Shown here in pieces: positions 27,739 to 37,663 of a stretch of DNA of 64,000 nt. A model generated the notes under the pieces. It was not told the origin of the DNA. It saw only the letters and a program-made list of their open reading frames with translations, and searched no databases. Positions within the stretch are counted from its first letter, which is position 1. Each line of letters begins with the position of its first letter. A program made the translations under genes and the position numbers. Source of the stretch: Arenicellales bacterium (GTDB lineage Bacteria > Pseudomonadota > Gammaproteobacteria > Arenicellales > JAJDZL01); assembly GCA_951813075.1 (NCBI GenBank), contig OX638343.1, positions 248,001-312,000 on the forward strand, in the 5' to 3' direction.

Positions 27739-29391
27739 TTATATCGGGCAGACAATCTCGCCCAGCCTTTTCGTCAATCGAGGATTCTCATCGTAATCGA
27801 TCGGAACCACGATTAGGCTTGGGCCTTGTTCGTTCAAGGCGGATTCGAGAACCGACGCAAGTGCGGCCGAACTGTCAACCTGATGGCCGTTCCATCCGAA
27901 GGATTGCGCGAGTTTCAGCCAGTCCGGATTACCGAAACTCAGGTCGGTGTGTCTGCCAAAACTGTTGGTTTGCTTCCAGGCGATCAGCCCATAAGCGTTG
28001 TCTTCCCATACCATCACTACGATATCGGAGTTCAGCCTTCTGGCGGTTTCCATTTCCTGCACATTCATCATGAATCCGGCATCGCCACAAATGGCGAGTA
28101 TCCGGCGCTGCGGATGCACCAGACCGGCAGCAATAGCACCCGGCAATGCAAAACCCATTGAGCAGAATCCATTTGGGATCAAGCAGGTGTTGGGTTCATG
28201 GCAATGGTAATGTCGAGCAATCCACATCTTGTGTGCGCCGACGTCCGATAGCAGAATATCGGACGCCCCTAATGCTTGACGAACATCCCACAATACTTTC
28301 TGCGGTTTGATTTTACCCTCGCTGTTGTCATCTTTAAATTCAGCGAAATCATTCGCCATCGCTCTTCGGGTTGCAGATTGCTGAGTCAAATCATAAGAGA
28401 GAGAATCGGTCGCATCAACACGCGAATTGAGCATCCACAGTGTGTGGGCAAGGTCGCCGACAACCTCAACTGTAGGTCGATAGTAATCGTCGATTTCAGC
28501 CGGAAGAAAATCCATATGAAGAACTGTCTTGTCTTGGCCGGGATTCCACAGGTGAGGGTGATATTCGACCATGTCATAACCAAGAGTAATGACTAGGTCT
28601 GACGCATCCAGTGCGCACGCAACCAGATCTTTCGCTCCCAGTCCGATTGTGTACAGGCAGTATTCTGAATCCATGTCAACACATCCTTTTGCCATGAATG
28701 TGCTGATTGCACCGATTCCTGTCTTTTCGCAGAACAGGCGCAACTGCTTCGAGGCTCGGCGTCGAATACACCCGTTCCCTGCCAGTATAATTGGCCGTTT
28801 TGCATTGCGTATCAGTTCAAATGCTCGATCTACAATCACGTCGTCGGCTACTGCTCTTCTCAGTCGTTTCGGGGCGAGTGGTTCGGAGGTTGCATCCATT
28901 TTCGCGATATCTTCTGGCAGTTCGACCAGAGTTGCACCGGGTTTTTCGACAGTTGCGGTACGCACAGCCTTGCGGACAACTTCCGGGATGTTATTCGGGT
29001 GGTGAATTTGCTGAGCCCATTTGGTGACAGGTCGATACATGGAAACGACATCCATGATTTGGTGAGATTCCTTGTGCAGTCTGGTAGACGCGCCTTGTCC
29101 TGTCAGGACTAGCATCGGTGCGCGGTCCATATTTCCATCGGCAACTCCGGTAATTAGATTGGTCGCTCCGGGTCCAAGCGTACCGAGACACCCAGCCACG
29201 TGTCCTGTCAGTCGACCGTAGGCTTCGGCCATAAACGCCGCCCCCTGTTCGTGACGACATAGAATAAATCGAATTTTGTCTGAAGATTCCAGAGACATCA
29301 TAAAGTCGGCGTTTTCTTCGCCGGGTACGCCGAAGATAAATTCGACACCTTCTTCTTCAAGACATTTGACAAATAGATCTGATGCTTTCAT
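27739..29391 (-). CDS. Thiamine-diphosphate-dependent acetolactate synthase-like large subunit
   Basis: This 550-residue enzyme has three recognisable TPP-enzyme domains. The N-terminal Pyr domain has the catalytic glutamate in CRHEQGAAFMAEA (Glu48) and TLGPGATNLITGVADG. The middle domain has ILAGNGCIRRRAS. The PP domain carries the cofactor motif GDAGFMMNVQEMETARR ending near WEDNAYGLI. It resembles stand-alone catabolic acetolactate synthases more than the biosynthetic IlvB, and no regulatory subunit (ilvN/ilvH) lies beside it. Conversion of pyruvate to acetolactate is the default prediction; related carboligases or decarboxylases cannot be excluded. Monocistronic in this context. Confidence 0.85.
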   Translation of the reverse strand: MKASDLFVKCLEEEGVEFIFGVPGEENADFMMSLESSDKIRFILCRHEQGAAFMAEAYGRLTGHVAGCLGTLGPGATNLITGVADGNMDRAPMLVLTGQGASTRLHKESHQIMDVVSMYRPVTKWAQQIHHPNNIPEVVRKAVRTATVEKPGATLVELPEDIAKMDATSEPLAPKRLRRAVADDVIVDRAFELIRNAKRPIILAGNGCIRRRASKQLRLFCEKTGIGAISTFMAKGCVDMDSEYCLYTIGLGAKDLVACALDASDLVITLGYDMVEYHPHLWNPGQDKTVLHMDFLPAEIDDYYRPTVEVVGDLAHTLWMLNSRVDATDSLSYDLTQQSATRRAMANDFAEFKDDNSEGKIKPQKVLWDVRQALGASDILLSDVGAHKMWIARHYHCHEPNTCLIPNGFCSMGFALPGAIAAGLVHPQRRILAICGDAGFMMNVQEMETARRLNSDIVVMVWEDNAYGLIAWKQTNSFGRHTDLSFGNPDWLKLAQSFGWNGHQVDSSAALASVLESALNEQGPSLIVVPIDYDENPRLTKRLGEIVCPI

Positions 29392-29829
29392 TGAATATTG
29401 AGTATGTAAGGGAACAATTCTCAGTAGTTTATATCAATTATCCGGTTACCGTTCGCATAGTACAAGAACACTGGTCTGCAAAATTGGATAATCTGACAGA
29501 ATTGTTCAAAAACACACGTTCAACGATAGTGCCTGTCGCAACCGATCAATCAGCAAATACTTTGTTGACTTTCTCAGCGAACCGATACAAGTTCAATGAG
29601 ATGAATTTCGTTATATTCATAACGATAGCAAGATCATTGTTGTTGTTGCTCTTTGCAACGATAGACGGATATTCTAATGCCAGCCCCGAAGGGCATTATC
29701 ATTGGATTCGTTGGCGGAGGATCGGATTTAATGTGGTTATCCCTAGATCGATTCACCGAGAAACTGTCAGACGGGTAGATACTGGTACAGGATTGTTTCC
29801 ATATCCGGCTGATTAAAGCGTGATGCACT
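29392..29829. other. Intergenic stretch, no supported gene
   Basis: A + strand frame of 144 codons spans 29382-29816, including a hydrophobic run (IFITIARSLLLLLFATI), but it starts inside the upstream gene, lacks a good ribosome-binding site and matches no family I know. I see no RNA gene or repeat. Confidence 0.4.
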
Positions 29830-30987
29830 GTGACGAATAGTCAAAGCAAAATTCGATTTTTACATACATCAGACTGGCAAGTCGGGAAGATGTTTGGTTT
29901 CGTCGATAAGTCAGTCATGGGATTACTTCAGGAAGCACGTCTGAGTGTAATTTCACGTCTGGGTAAATTGGCGCAGGAAAACGATATCTGCCACATCTTG
30001 GTTGCAGGTGACGTTTATGACCTGGAGCACCCATCGCAAAGACTATTAAATCAGCCTATGGAACGGATGCGGGTATTTGACAACATTACATGGCATCTAT
30101 TACCTGGCAATCATGACCCACAGCGCCCCAACGGATTGTGGGACAGAGTTCGAAAGGCTGGAGTACCTGACAATATTGAGATTTATTCTGAACCTATCCC
30201 GCAACATGTAGATGGACTGCCTATGGTGATTCTGCCAGCGCCGCTTCATCACAAGAGAACCTTGCATGACCCGACAGAATATATGAATAACGTGGACCTG
30301 CCTGAGGAAACTATTCGAGTCGGTCTCGCCCACGGTTCTATAGCAAAGTTCGGTACGTCAGCGGAAAATGTGAGTAACTATATCGATCCGACACGACCTG
30401 AGACTGCAAACTTGAGTTATCTGGCACTTGGCGACTGGCATGGTCAGAAGAAGATAAATTCAAGGTGTTGGTACAGCGGTACTCCCGAAAATGATGCATT
30501 CAATGTTGTGAACGGAGGCAAGGCGTTGATTGTCGAAATAAATTCTCCAGACGCTTTGCCGAATGTAACTCCGATTGATACGGGCAAATATACATGGGTG
30601 CGTTTGTCACACCAGCTCAAGGACCAAGAGGATATCGATTTGCTTGAACGTAAGATTCGCAATCAAAGCGATGAACTCGATTGTTGTTTGATTCGGCTGA
30701 CAGTGGAAGGCGAATTGTCACTTGAAGATCAGGATCATTTGCGGAACAAGGTGGTCGATGGGGTGTCTGCGGCGCTGTGTCATCTTGAAGTCAATCAGGA
30801 AAATTTATTTTCCAATCCAACGAAAGAAGACATTGATCAGATAGATGTTGGCGGATTTGTCAGAGAGGCAGCAGTTCGATTGAAGGAACTCGCAGACAAC
30901 GGTGGAGACTCAAGGAGTGAATTAGCTCGAGAAGCATTGCTGCGCCTCTATCTCGAACTAAAAAAATCGGAGCATGGATTTTCATGA
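29830..30987 (+). CDS. SbcD/Mre11-like metallophosphoesterase (DNA repair exonuclease family)
   Basis: This 385-residue protein has a GTG start at 29830. The calcineurin-type motifs run HTSDWQVGK (Asp15, with Gln17 where Mre11/SbcD usually have His), AGDVYD (Asp61), PGNHD (Asn94-His95-Asp96), LAHGS (His168) and LALGDWHGQK. In the last, the usual G-H-x-H is G-Asp202-x-His204. The remaining ligands are intact, so metal-dependent nuclease activity is plausible. The two substitutions mark a distinct subfamily related to YhaO. The C-terminal ~150 residues are helical and acidic, as in proteins that dock on an SbcC partner. The stop overlaps the ATG of the next gene by four bases, so the two products are almost certainly made and used together. 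Confidence 0.87.
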   Translation: MTNSQSKIRFLHTSDWQVGKMFGFVDKSVMGLLQEARLSVISRLGKLAQENDICHILVAGDVYDLEHPSQRLLNQPMERMRVFDNITWHLLPGNHDPQRPNGLWDRVRKAGVPDNIEIYSEPIPQHVDGLPMVILPAPLHHKRTLHDPTEYMNNVDLPEETIRVGLAHGSIAKFGTSAENVSNYIDPTRPETANLSYLALGDWHGQKKINSRCWYSGTPENDAFNVVNGGKALIVEINSPDALPNVTPIDTGKYTWVRLSHQLKDQEDIDLLERKIRNQSDELDCCLIRLTVEGELSLEDQDHLRNKVVDGVSAALCHLEVNQENLFSNPTKEDIDQIDVGGFVREAAVRLKELADNGGDSRSELAREALLRLYLELKKSEHGFS

Positions 30988-33689
30988 TAGTCCGTTCGAT
31001 TTCAGTCAATCAATTTAGGAAGTTTGGCAAGCCGACGAAAGTTGAAGGTCTCGGGAACGGAATAAACATCGTCGCCGGACCCAATGAAATGGGCAAGTCG
31101 ACTCTGTTGGCTGCGCTGAGAGCAGCCTTTTTTGAAAGGCATCGATCGAATACAAAAAAAATTCGTACTTTTCAAAACAGCCAGAACAAGGCGGCACCAG
31201 TCGTAAGCGTAGATTTCGAGGTCGATGGAAGGAACTACCAGATCACCAAGCGATTTATAAAAAGTCCGTTCGCACAGTTTCGCATCTTTGACGGTCGCAC
31301 TTTTGAGGGTGATGCGGCTGAAGAGGAGATGCTCAAGATACTCAACCATGATGGTACCGATCACACGCGTGGTTCCGATACATTTGGAATGTGGAATGTT
31401 TTCTGGGTGGAGCAGGGTCAGTCTTTCAGTGAAATCGATTTATCCGAAGATGCACGCTCAAGCGTGCAGGTTGCGTTGGAATCGGAAGTTGGATCAGTAA
31501 TCGGTGGTAAACGCGGGCGTGAACTGCCCAAACGATTTGAAAATCAGCGTCTTCAATACGTCACGCCACGCGGCCGTCCAACTGGCTCTTACAAGGATAT
31601 CATCCAAGAAGTCGACAAACTGAATGAAGAATTGTCAGCCTTGAACGACAAGCAAGCTGAGCTTTCGACATTTCTGAACGATCTTGAATCGGCTGAAAAC
31701 AGACTGGCTGAATTGTCTGGCGAAGAAGCGGATGAGGCGGGTCTGAAAGATTTGGAGGAAGCGCAGGAGCGATTGAAGTTCCTCGACAAACTTAGTGAAA
31801 TAATAAAGGAAGCGGAAAGAGAGATAAAAATGATTCAAATTGAATTGGATCGTTTTCGACGTGACGCCGATCAATTGAATGAACTGGCAAAAGAGATTGA
31901 TTCGGAAAAAAGTGCGATTCAATCAGTTCAAAATGAATTAAGACTGATTCGCGAAATGGAAACTTCGGAAGTTAAGGAATCCAGTCGTCTTGAGAATGAG
32001 CTCAATGAAGTCAAAAAAGAGATTGTAGATCTTGAGTTGCAACTGACACAGGAGTTGAATAAACAGGAAGTGGTTCGACTGCATAAGGAATGCAGAGAAT
32101 CGGCGGACCGCTTGAATGAGTATGAAGATAGAAAAACTAGAATCGAGGAACAAAATCATCAAGCGGCCAAGATACTCGTAACGGATGATGCTATCGAAAG
32201 GATTCGAACTGCACAAGAAAAGCTGAATATTGCGAATGCGGAAATCAGTGCTAATTCTGTCAGTATCAAATTCGATTTGGACCCGAGTGCGAGCCGGGAT
32301 GTGACCGTAAACGATCAGGCATTGCCGTCGGGCAAGCATGAGATTGCCACCGTAAGAAAACTCGCAATCGGAATTCCCCGACTCGGTTCTATCACCGTTG
32401 AACCGGCAACCGACAGAAAGACAAATCTGGTTGATACTCTGCAGTCCGCGATCTCTGAACTCAAGATTGAACTTCAAAATGTTGGTGTGGAATCTTTGGA
32501 AGAAGCGACGAATCTGTATCTTCGGCGCCAGTCATTGCGTCAAACAGTGGAATCAGCGGGCGCTGATCTTGAACTATATGCAAAGAGTGTCGGAATTGAT
32601 TCGAACGACCTTGGGAAGTACAAAAATCAGATTATCTCGAACGAATCAGAATTGGCATCGAAGATGAAATGGCTGGAGGTTGATGAAATATCCGAATTGA
32701 ATCTAGATCCGACGCTGATTCAAAGTATGAAGAAACAAGTTGATGAGAAAAAAGAACAGTCACAATCGGTTGAGCAACAATATGAAAGTGCCAGGGATGT
32801 CTTGCAGCGACACAGATTGGAACGCACTAAATTTGAAACCAAACAAAGCGGTTACGTCGAGCAGATCGCAAAATTGAATTCGCAGCTGTCAATAGCACGG
32901 GAGCAGATGTCTGAATCCGAATTGGCCCATCAGATCAAACTCGCGAGTTCCCGGTTGACTGAGCAACAAATACTACTGGATGACCTTAAAAGCGAGTTCA
33001 GTGAAGATGAGCGAAAAATGGTGTTAACTAGAATAGAAAGGCTAGAAAAATCAATAAATAATAGAAAAATACTGATACAAAATCTGAACAATGAAGTGAC
33101 CCGCTTGAAGGCGACTATTGCGGCAATCGAGGGTGGCGGTATTGAGGAGAGAGTTCGTCAAAAAGAGTATGAACGCGACCATAAAGTCGCAGAAGTAAAT
33201 CGGGCGGAGCGAGAAGTAGCGGTGCTTGATCTGATATTGGATACATTGGCCAAGGCTGAAAAGGATGCCCGAGAGAGATTCCTGGCACCGATTTTGGATA
33301 GAGTTGGTCCATATTTGAGAACACTTTTTCCAAAGGCCCAAATGACGATGGACGAACACTTCAACATTGTAGATCTGACCCGAGATTCAAAGCATGGTGA
33401 ACTATTTCAGCTTCTGAGTAAAGGAACTCAGGAACAGATTGCCGTATTGACTCGAATCGCTTTCGCGGAGTTGTTTGCTGAGAAGGGATACCCGGCGGTG
33501 ATTGTTTTGGATGATGCTCTGGTCTTTTCAGACGACGATCGTATGGATGTGATGCAGGACATACTCACTGCAGCATCAAGAAATATCCAGATCATCATTC
33601 TAACTTGTCGTGGGAGACTTTTCGAAGGACTGGGTGATGCGGTTATCAACCTCCAAACTGCAGACCCGGAACAATTGCGGTCAGCGTGA
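30984..33689 (+). CDS. SbcC/YhaN-like AAA ATPase with long coiled coils, no zinc hook
   Basis: This 901-residue SMC/Rad50-like ATPase has Walker A GPNEMGKST at residues 32-40, a lid region FWVEQGQSF near 140, the ABC signature LLSKGTQEQ near 807-815, and Walker B VIVLDDALVF around Asp843-Asp844. Between them two heptad-rich coiled-coil arms (about residues 185-395 and 500-760) flank a small beta-rich insert near 410-480 (FDLDPSASRDVTV...GSITVEPATD). That is where Rad50/SbcC would carry a CxxC zinc hook; none is present. This is the YhaN-type layout. It overlaps the upstream nuclease gene by four bases. Expected role is ATP-driven DNA end or hairpin processing together with the nuclease, either in repair or in defence against foreign DNA. 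Confidence 0.87.
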   Translation: MIVRSISVNQFRKFGKPTKVEGLGNGINIVAGPNEMGKSTLLAALRAAFFERHRSNTKKIRTFQNSQNKAAPVVSVDFEVDGRNYQITKRFIKSPFAQFRIFDGRTFEGDAAEEEMLKILNHDGTDHTRGSDTFGMWNVFWVEQGQSFSEIDLSEDARSSVQVALESEVGSVIGGKRGRELPKRFENQRLQYVTPRGRPTGSYKDIIQEVDKLNEELSALNDKQAELSTFLNDLESAENRLAELSGEEADEAGLKDLEEAQERLKFLDKLSEIIKEAEREIKMIQIELDRFRRDADQLNELAKEIDSEKSAIQSVQNELRLIREMETSEVKESSRLENELNEVKKEIVDLELQLTQELNKQEVVRLHKECRESADRLNEYEDRKTRIEEQNHQAAKILVTDDAIERIRTAQEKLNIANAEISANSVSIKFDLDPSASRDVTVNDQALPSGKHEIATVRKLAIGIPRLGSITVEPATDRKTNLVDTLQSAISELKIELQNVGVESLEEATNLYLRRQSLRQTVESAGADLELYAKSVGIDSNDLGKYKNQIISNESELASKMKWLEVDEISELNLDPTLIQSMKKQVDEKKEQSQSVEQQYESARDVLQRHRLERTKFETKQSGYVEQIAKLNSQLSIAREQMSESELAHQIKLASSRLTEQQILLDDLKSEFSEDERKMVLTRIERLEKSINNRKILIQNLNNEVTRLKATIAAIEGGGIEERVRQKEYERDHKVAEVNRAEREVAVLDLILDTLAKAEKDARERFLAPILDRVGPYLRTLFPKAQMTMDEHFNIVDLTRDSKHGELFQLLSKGTQEQIAVLTRIAFAELFAEKGYPAVIVLDDALVFSDDDRMDVMQDILTAASRNIQIIILTCRGRLFEGLGDAVINLQTADPEQLRSA

Positions 33690-33791
33690 ATTCAACGTTT
33701 CCAAATTCATTTACTGCGCTGGGAAAAGGTATTCTGGTGTATGATTATGCGCGGAAATTGTCATTACCTTAACTTTGATTCGGTGTGAGTA

Positions 33792-34667
33792 ATGGACACA
33801 AAATCTATACTTTCCCCTGCCGAAATACAGCATTTTCACAAACACGGTTACCTCATCCGGAAGTCTGCTGTGGAGGAAGATCTGCTCGTCGAATTGGACA
33901 AGGAGTTTGATCAATGGATGGAACTTTGCAGAATGCATGATACAAATTTTGGTACGACGGTTGACGGAAAGGCCAGATTCGATTTGGAAGCCGGACATAC
34001 CCGAGATAATCCAAAGTTGCGGCGGGTTGCAAATCCAGCAGATATATCGGAGAAATTTCAGAAGGTACTATGGGACAGCCCGGTTACCGACATGGTAGCA
34101 GATCTCATTGGTCCGAGCATTCGATTCCATCACTGCAAGCTGAATACCAAGTTTCCGGGTATGGAAACTGTCGTTTACTATCATCAGGATCATTCATACG
34201 ATCCTCATACCAATGATGACATGCTTGCTATATTTGTGATGCTGGATGATTCGACCGTGGAAAACGGCTGTTTGCGAATAGTTCCGGGCTCACACAGAGA
34301 TCGATATTCTCATTTCAAGGATGGTGAATATGTCGGTGCGATCGACGCCAAGTACAACCAACAGTTTGATCGGAATTCAGTTCCAATTACTGCTGATCGT
34401 GGCGATGTCTGTTTCATGCACACCTGGGCGGTGCACGGCTCGCAGTCCAATCAATCTGATCTCGCCCGTAGGCTGTTAATCTGCGACTATACTGCAGCAG
34501 ATGCTTACCCGCTATTGCCGCCTGCTTTGCCTTCGAAATACACCGGCAAGCTTGTGAGGGGAGAACCTAGCCGAACAGCTCGTTTGCGCGAAGACGAGAT
34601 CGAAATTCGAACGCCGTATGCGCACGATTCATTTTTCGGTGTTCAAGGGCAACCGTCCGCTACGTAA
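33792..34667 (+). CDS. Phytanoyl-CoA dioxygenase (PhyH) family protein
   Basis: This 291-residue Fe(II)/2-oxoglutarate oxygenase has the iron-binding triad YYHQDHS (His131-x-Asp133) and distal WAVHGSQSN (His215), with a basic pair at DLARRLL for 2-oxoglutarate binding. ENGCLRIVPGSH is the conserved family block. Members hydroxylate small molecules as varied as phytanoyl-CoA, ectoine and mitomycin precursors, and nothing nearby specifies which. It is followed after 14 bases by the DUF1028 gene, so they are likely co-transcribed. Confidence 0.87.
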   Translation: MDTKSILSPAEIQHFHKHGYLIRKSAVEEDLLVELDKEFDQWMELCRMHDTNFGTTVDGKARFDLEAGHTRDNPKLRRVANPADISEKFQKVLWDSPVTDMVADLIGPSIRFHHCKLNTKFPGMETVVYYHQDHSYDPHTNDDMLAIFVMLDDSTVENGCLRIVPGSHRDRYSHFKDGEYVGAIDAKYNQQFDRNSVPITADRGDVCFMHTWAVHGSQSNQSDLARRLLICDYTAADAYPLLPPALPSKYTGKLVRGEPSRTARLREDEIEIRTPYAHDSFFGVQGQPSAT

Positions 34668-34681
34668 TCGCGGATTTCGGG

Positions 34682-35362
34682 ATGACTTTCTCAATAGTTG
34701 CCTTTGATCAAGAAAGCGGGTCGGTTGGTGTCGCAATAACAACATCAAGTATTGCGGTCGGTAGTCGGTGTCCGTGGGTTCGTGCCGGTGTGGGTGCTGT
34801 TGCGACGCAGAACATTACTGACCCCACTTTAGGAAAATCAATTCTAGACCTGATCCAGTCTGGCGCTGATTCACAAACAGCGCTTGATACGGTGGTCAAA
34901 GCGAATCCCAACATAAACTATCGTCAGTTGACGGTTGTTGACACAAGCGGACAGGTCGCACACTTCACAGGTGAGCACATACTGGGAACAAATACGGTTG
35001 CGACTGAAGACGATTGCGTCGCAGCGGGTAATCTTCTAGCGAACAAATCAGTACCGCAGGCGATGGTATCGACATTTTGTGATCGCAAACGTGGTCAGAA
35101 TCTCGCAGAGTCACTTATTGTATCGTTGCAGGCCGGAGTTGATGCCGGAGGAGAAGAGGGTCCCATACACTCAGCCGCGGTATTAGTTGCTCGCCAGCAT
35201 CAATGGCCAGAAGTGGACCTAAGGGTGGATTGGGACGATACTGATCCGGTAGGCAAACTCTTCGATTTATGGGTCGCCTATCGGCCGCAGCGCGAAGACT
35301 ATCTTCTGCGAGCAGTTTCACCTGGAGCGGCTCCGTCTTACGGTGTTCCGGGTGATTTATAG
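34682..35362 (+). CDS. DUF1028 family protein (Ntn-hydrolase-like)
   Basis: This 226-residue protein begins MTFSIVAFDQESGSVGVAI and continues SRCPWVRAGVGAVATQNITDP, the signature of DUF1028. These proteins have an N-terminal-nucleophile-hydrolase-like fold and no established reaction. AGVDAGGEEGPIHSAAVLV is the second conserved block. The end is short: it lacks the C-terminal peptidoglycan-binding extension some members have. It is probably co-transcribed with the PhyH gene. Confidence 0.85.
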   Translation: MTFSIVAFDQESGSVGVAITTSSIAVGSRCPWVRAGVGAVATQNITDPTLGKSILDLIQSGADSQTALDTVVKANPNINYRQLTVVDTSGQVAHFTGEHILGTNTVATEDDCVAAGNLLANKSVPQAMVSTFCDRKRGQNLAESLIVSLQAGVDAGGEEGPIHSAAVLVARQHQWPEVDLRVDWDDTDPVGKLFDLWVAYRPQREDYLLRAVSPGAAPSYGVPGDL

Positions 35363-35424
35363 CTTTTGTGCGGTTATTTGGAACTATATTTTTTACACAA
35401 GACTGATTTAGATGGTGATCCGAT

Positions 35425-36375
35425 ATGGGTGATTTTATTGCAGGGAACTTTACTGTAGATCTTTCAAGCATAGTTACCGTATTGGTAGCTGTATTGGCAT
35501 TGGTTACTGTGTTCAAGGGGGTTCGGGTTGTACCCCAGTCAGAAGTTCACCTGGTGGAGCGATTCGGAAAGTATCGACGCACATTGAACGCTGGATTAAA
35601 CCTGGTGATACCTTTTGTCGACAAAATAAGCCACAGGGTCAGCGTTCTCGAGCGGCAATTGGCAGATTTTGACATTTCAGTAATTACAAAGGATAACGTA
35701 GAGGTATATCTGGAGTCGACAGTATTTTTCCGCGTTACGGATGCGGCAAGTTCAGTTTATCGGATTCGAAATGAGGAACTGGCATTAGAGACGGCCGCAA
35801 CATCGATTGTTCGATCAGCTGCAGGCAAACTCGACCTCGATCATCTACAGTCAAGTCGGGAATCGATGAATATCGAAATCGCCGATAATCTGCGCGAGGC
35901 AGCCGAAGTTTGGGGAATTGAAATTACCAGAACCGAAATCACCGATATCAGAGTTGATGACCAAACAAAAGATGCCCAACGTAAGCAACTCAACGCCGAA
36001 CGGGAGCGAAGGGCGGCTGTTGCTGAAGCTGAAGGGAAAAAACGAGCTATTGAACTGGAAGCCGACGCGGAACTATACCAAGCGCAGAAAGTAGCGGAAG
36101 CCGTCAGAATTCAAGCGGACGCCGAAGCATATGCAGTTCGGACCATTGCACAGGCGGATGCCGCTCAAACGAAAATGATTGCAGAAGCAATTGCCGACAA
36201 TGGTCAGCCTGCGATTGACTTTGAAGTTCTCAAACGTCAGGTAAAAGCACTTGGCGAACTTGCGGCATCTTCCAATTCAAAAACTATTGTAGTTCCATCC
36301 GACGTCACCAAAACGCTGGGGTCACTTGAAGTGGTAATCGATCGACTCATTGATCGCAGGGAAGCAAGTCAATGA
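35425..36375 (+). CDS. qmcA: SPFH/band 7 membrane protein, QmcA-like
   Basis: This 316-residue protein has an N-terminal membrane segment (SSIVTVLVAVLALVTVFKGV), then the band-7 domain with VVPQSEVHLVERFGKYRR and an alanine/glutamate-rich coiled coil from about residue 185 (RKQLNAERERRAAVAEAEG). It fits the QmcA/stomatin-like group, which forms large cages in the inner membrane with FtsH-HflKC-type quality control. The next gene is a small NfeD-family partner overlapping by four bases, the usual arrangement. Confidence 0.9.
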   Translation: MGDFIAGNFTVDLSSIVTVLVAVLALVTVFKGVRVVPQSEVHLVERFGKYRRTLNAGLNLVIPFVDKISHRVSVLERQLADFDISVITKDNVEVYLESTVFFRVTDAASSVYRIRNEELALETAATSIVRSAAGKLDLDHLQSSRESMNIEIADNLREAAEVWGIEITRTEITDIRVDDQTKDAQRKQLNAERERRAAVAEAEGKKRAIELEADAELYQAQKVAEAVRIQADAEAYAVRTIAQADAAQTKMIAEAIADNGQPAIDFEVLKRQVKALGELAASSNSKTIVVPSDVTKTLGSLEVVIDRLIDRREASQ

Positions 36376-36674
36376 TCGAGTTACCAACCTTACTTTTTAT
36401 GACGGAATTTTGGGTAATTCTCGGAATTATTCTGATTCTTGCAGATTTATTTCTTGGATCGAATTACATTCTTCTGCCAATCGGCGTCGCCTGTCTGATC
36501 ATTGCCGGATTGGTATTTTTAAAAAACAATGGATACTTGCCGGGGTTTATTGCTCTGGACGACTGGCAGCATATTGGATATTGGTTTGCCGGGCTCTGCG
36601 TTGCTTCTATAGCAATCCTGAAAATCTATTCTCGGTCCGGAATAAGAAAGGACGAAGACATCAATAAATACTAG
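36372..36674 (+). CDS. NfeD-family membrane protein (YbbJ-like, short)
   Basis: This 100-residue, mostly hydrophobic protein has about three membrane segments (FWVILGIILILADLFL, LLPIGVACLIIAGLVFL, GYWFAGLCVASIAIL). It follows the QmcA-like gene with a four-base ATGA overlap. The family normally carries a C-terminal OB-fold; here the protein ends shortly after the last membrane segment, so the soluble domain is missing. Assignment relies on context plus the ADLFLGSNYILLPIG stretch. Confidence 0.75.
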   Translation: MIELPTLLFMTEFWVILGIILILADLFLGSNYILLPIGVACLIIAGLVFLKNNGYLPGFIALDDWQHIGYWFAGLCVASIAILKIYSRSGIRKDEDINKY

Positions 36675-36762
36675 ACCGGTGTTCGCTGCATTGGCGTTTC
36701 ATAGCGGAGTATCTGGTAAAAAACAGTTTCGGTCATAATTCGCGCGTTGGTTACGCACTGAT

Positions 36763-37557
36763 TCATCCATTGATGATGTTAAGGCATTCTTCGTGAATCT
36801 TTTCGTTGGACGTTGCCAGAATCTTGTTACCTGACTTGATATTGATTGGATGTCCGTCCCAGTCTGTTACCACACCACCAGCACCGGCGACGACAGGAAT
36901 CAGCGCCATCATGTCATAAGGTTTCATGTCAGACTCCATAACGACGTCGATGTAGCCTGACGCGAGCAATCCATAGGCATAGCAGTCTGCACCAAATCGT
37001 CTGGATCGCGCATTTGCCGTGACTCGGTTGAACACTTCTCGCTCGTTATCCGTGAACATGTCAATCGAAGTGGCGAAAACTGTCGCTTTCGCCAGGCGTC
37101 CATCTGCATTGGTCTTACAGGTTTCGCCCTGAAATGTTGTTTCGAATCCAGCTGCTCCAACCCAGCGTTGTTGCATTGCAGGCGATTCAATAATGCCCAG
37201 AATTGACTTGAGATTGCATGTCAGAGCAATCAATACACCGAAGGTGGGAAGTCCTAAGACAAAAGGTTGGGTACCGTCGATAGGGTCTACACACCACTTG
37301 ATGAAAGTATCTTCTGAATCGCCGAACTCCTCCCCGTAAAACCCGTGATCGGGATACGCTGTCGAGATTTTTTTTCTTATGAACTTTTCGATACTCAGGT
37401 CTGCTTCAGTGACGTAGGTGTGATCGGATTTGAACCATCTTTGGATTTCCTTCCGATGGTAGCGCAATGCGATTTCGCGAGCTCCGTTGGCCAGAGTTTG
37501 TGCAAATCCGATCAGCTGGTCTAGCTGTAACTTATCCGGGTGGGAGGCGTTGGTCAT
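36763..37557 (-). CDS. hisN: Histidinol-phosphatase, inositol-monophosphatase family
   Basis: This 264-residue Mg-dependent phosphatase has the catalytic motif WCVDPIDGTQPFVLGLPTFG, an upstream metal ligand (GEEFGD) and the C-terminal DWDGHPIN (family WDxAAxxxI/V position). The FVLGLPTFGV pattern and overall length match HisN-type histidinol-phosphatases rather than SuhB. HisN removes phosphate from histidinol phosphate in histidine synthesis. It stands alone and divergent from the catabolic block that follows. Other IMPase-family substrates remain possible. Confidence 0.82.
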   Translation of the reverse strand: MTNASHPDKLQLDQLIGFAQTLANGAREIALRYHRKEIQRWFKSDHTYVTEADLSIEKFIRKKISTAYPDHGFYGEEFGDSEDTFIKWCVDPIDGTQPFVLGLPTFGVLIALTCNLKSILGIIESPAMQQRWVGAAGFETTFQGETCKTNADGRLAKATVFATSIDMFTDNEREVFNRVTANARSRRFGADCYAYGLLASGYIDVVMESDMKPYDMMALIPVVAGAGGVVTDWDGHPINIKSGNKILATSNEKIHEECLNIING

Positions 37558-37663
37558 GAGAAAACCCGAGAGATTACATTACAAATATAATCCCTGTTGC
37601 TCGGCAGCATTTTCATACAGGAATCAAACCGCGCATTGTACGCTGAATCAATATTGAATTTTT

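Noticed and set aside
29382..29816. A 144-codon + strand gene between the acetolactate-synthase-like gene and the nuclease pair
   Set aside because: It begins inside the opposite gene, lacks a ribosome-binding site and shows no family features; composition looks like intergenic sequence.
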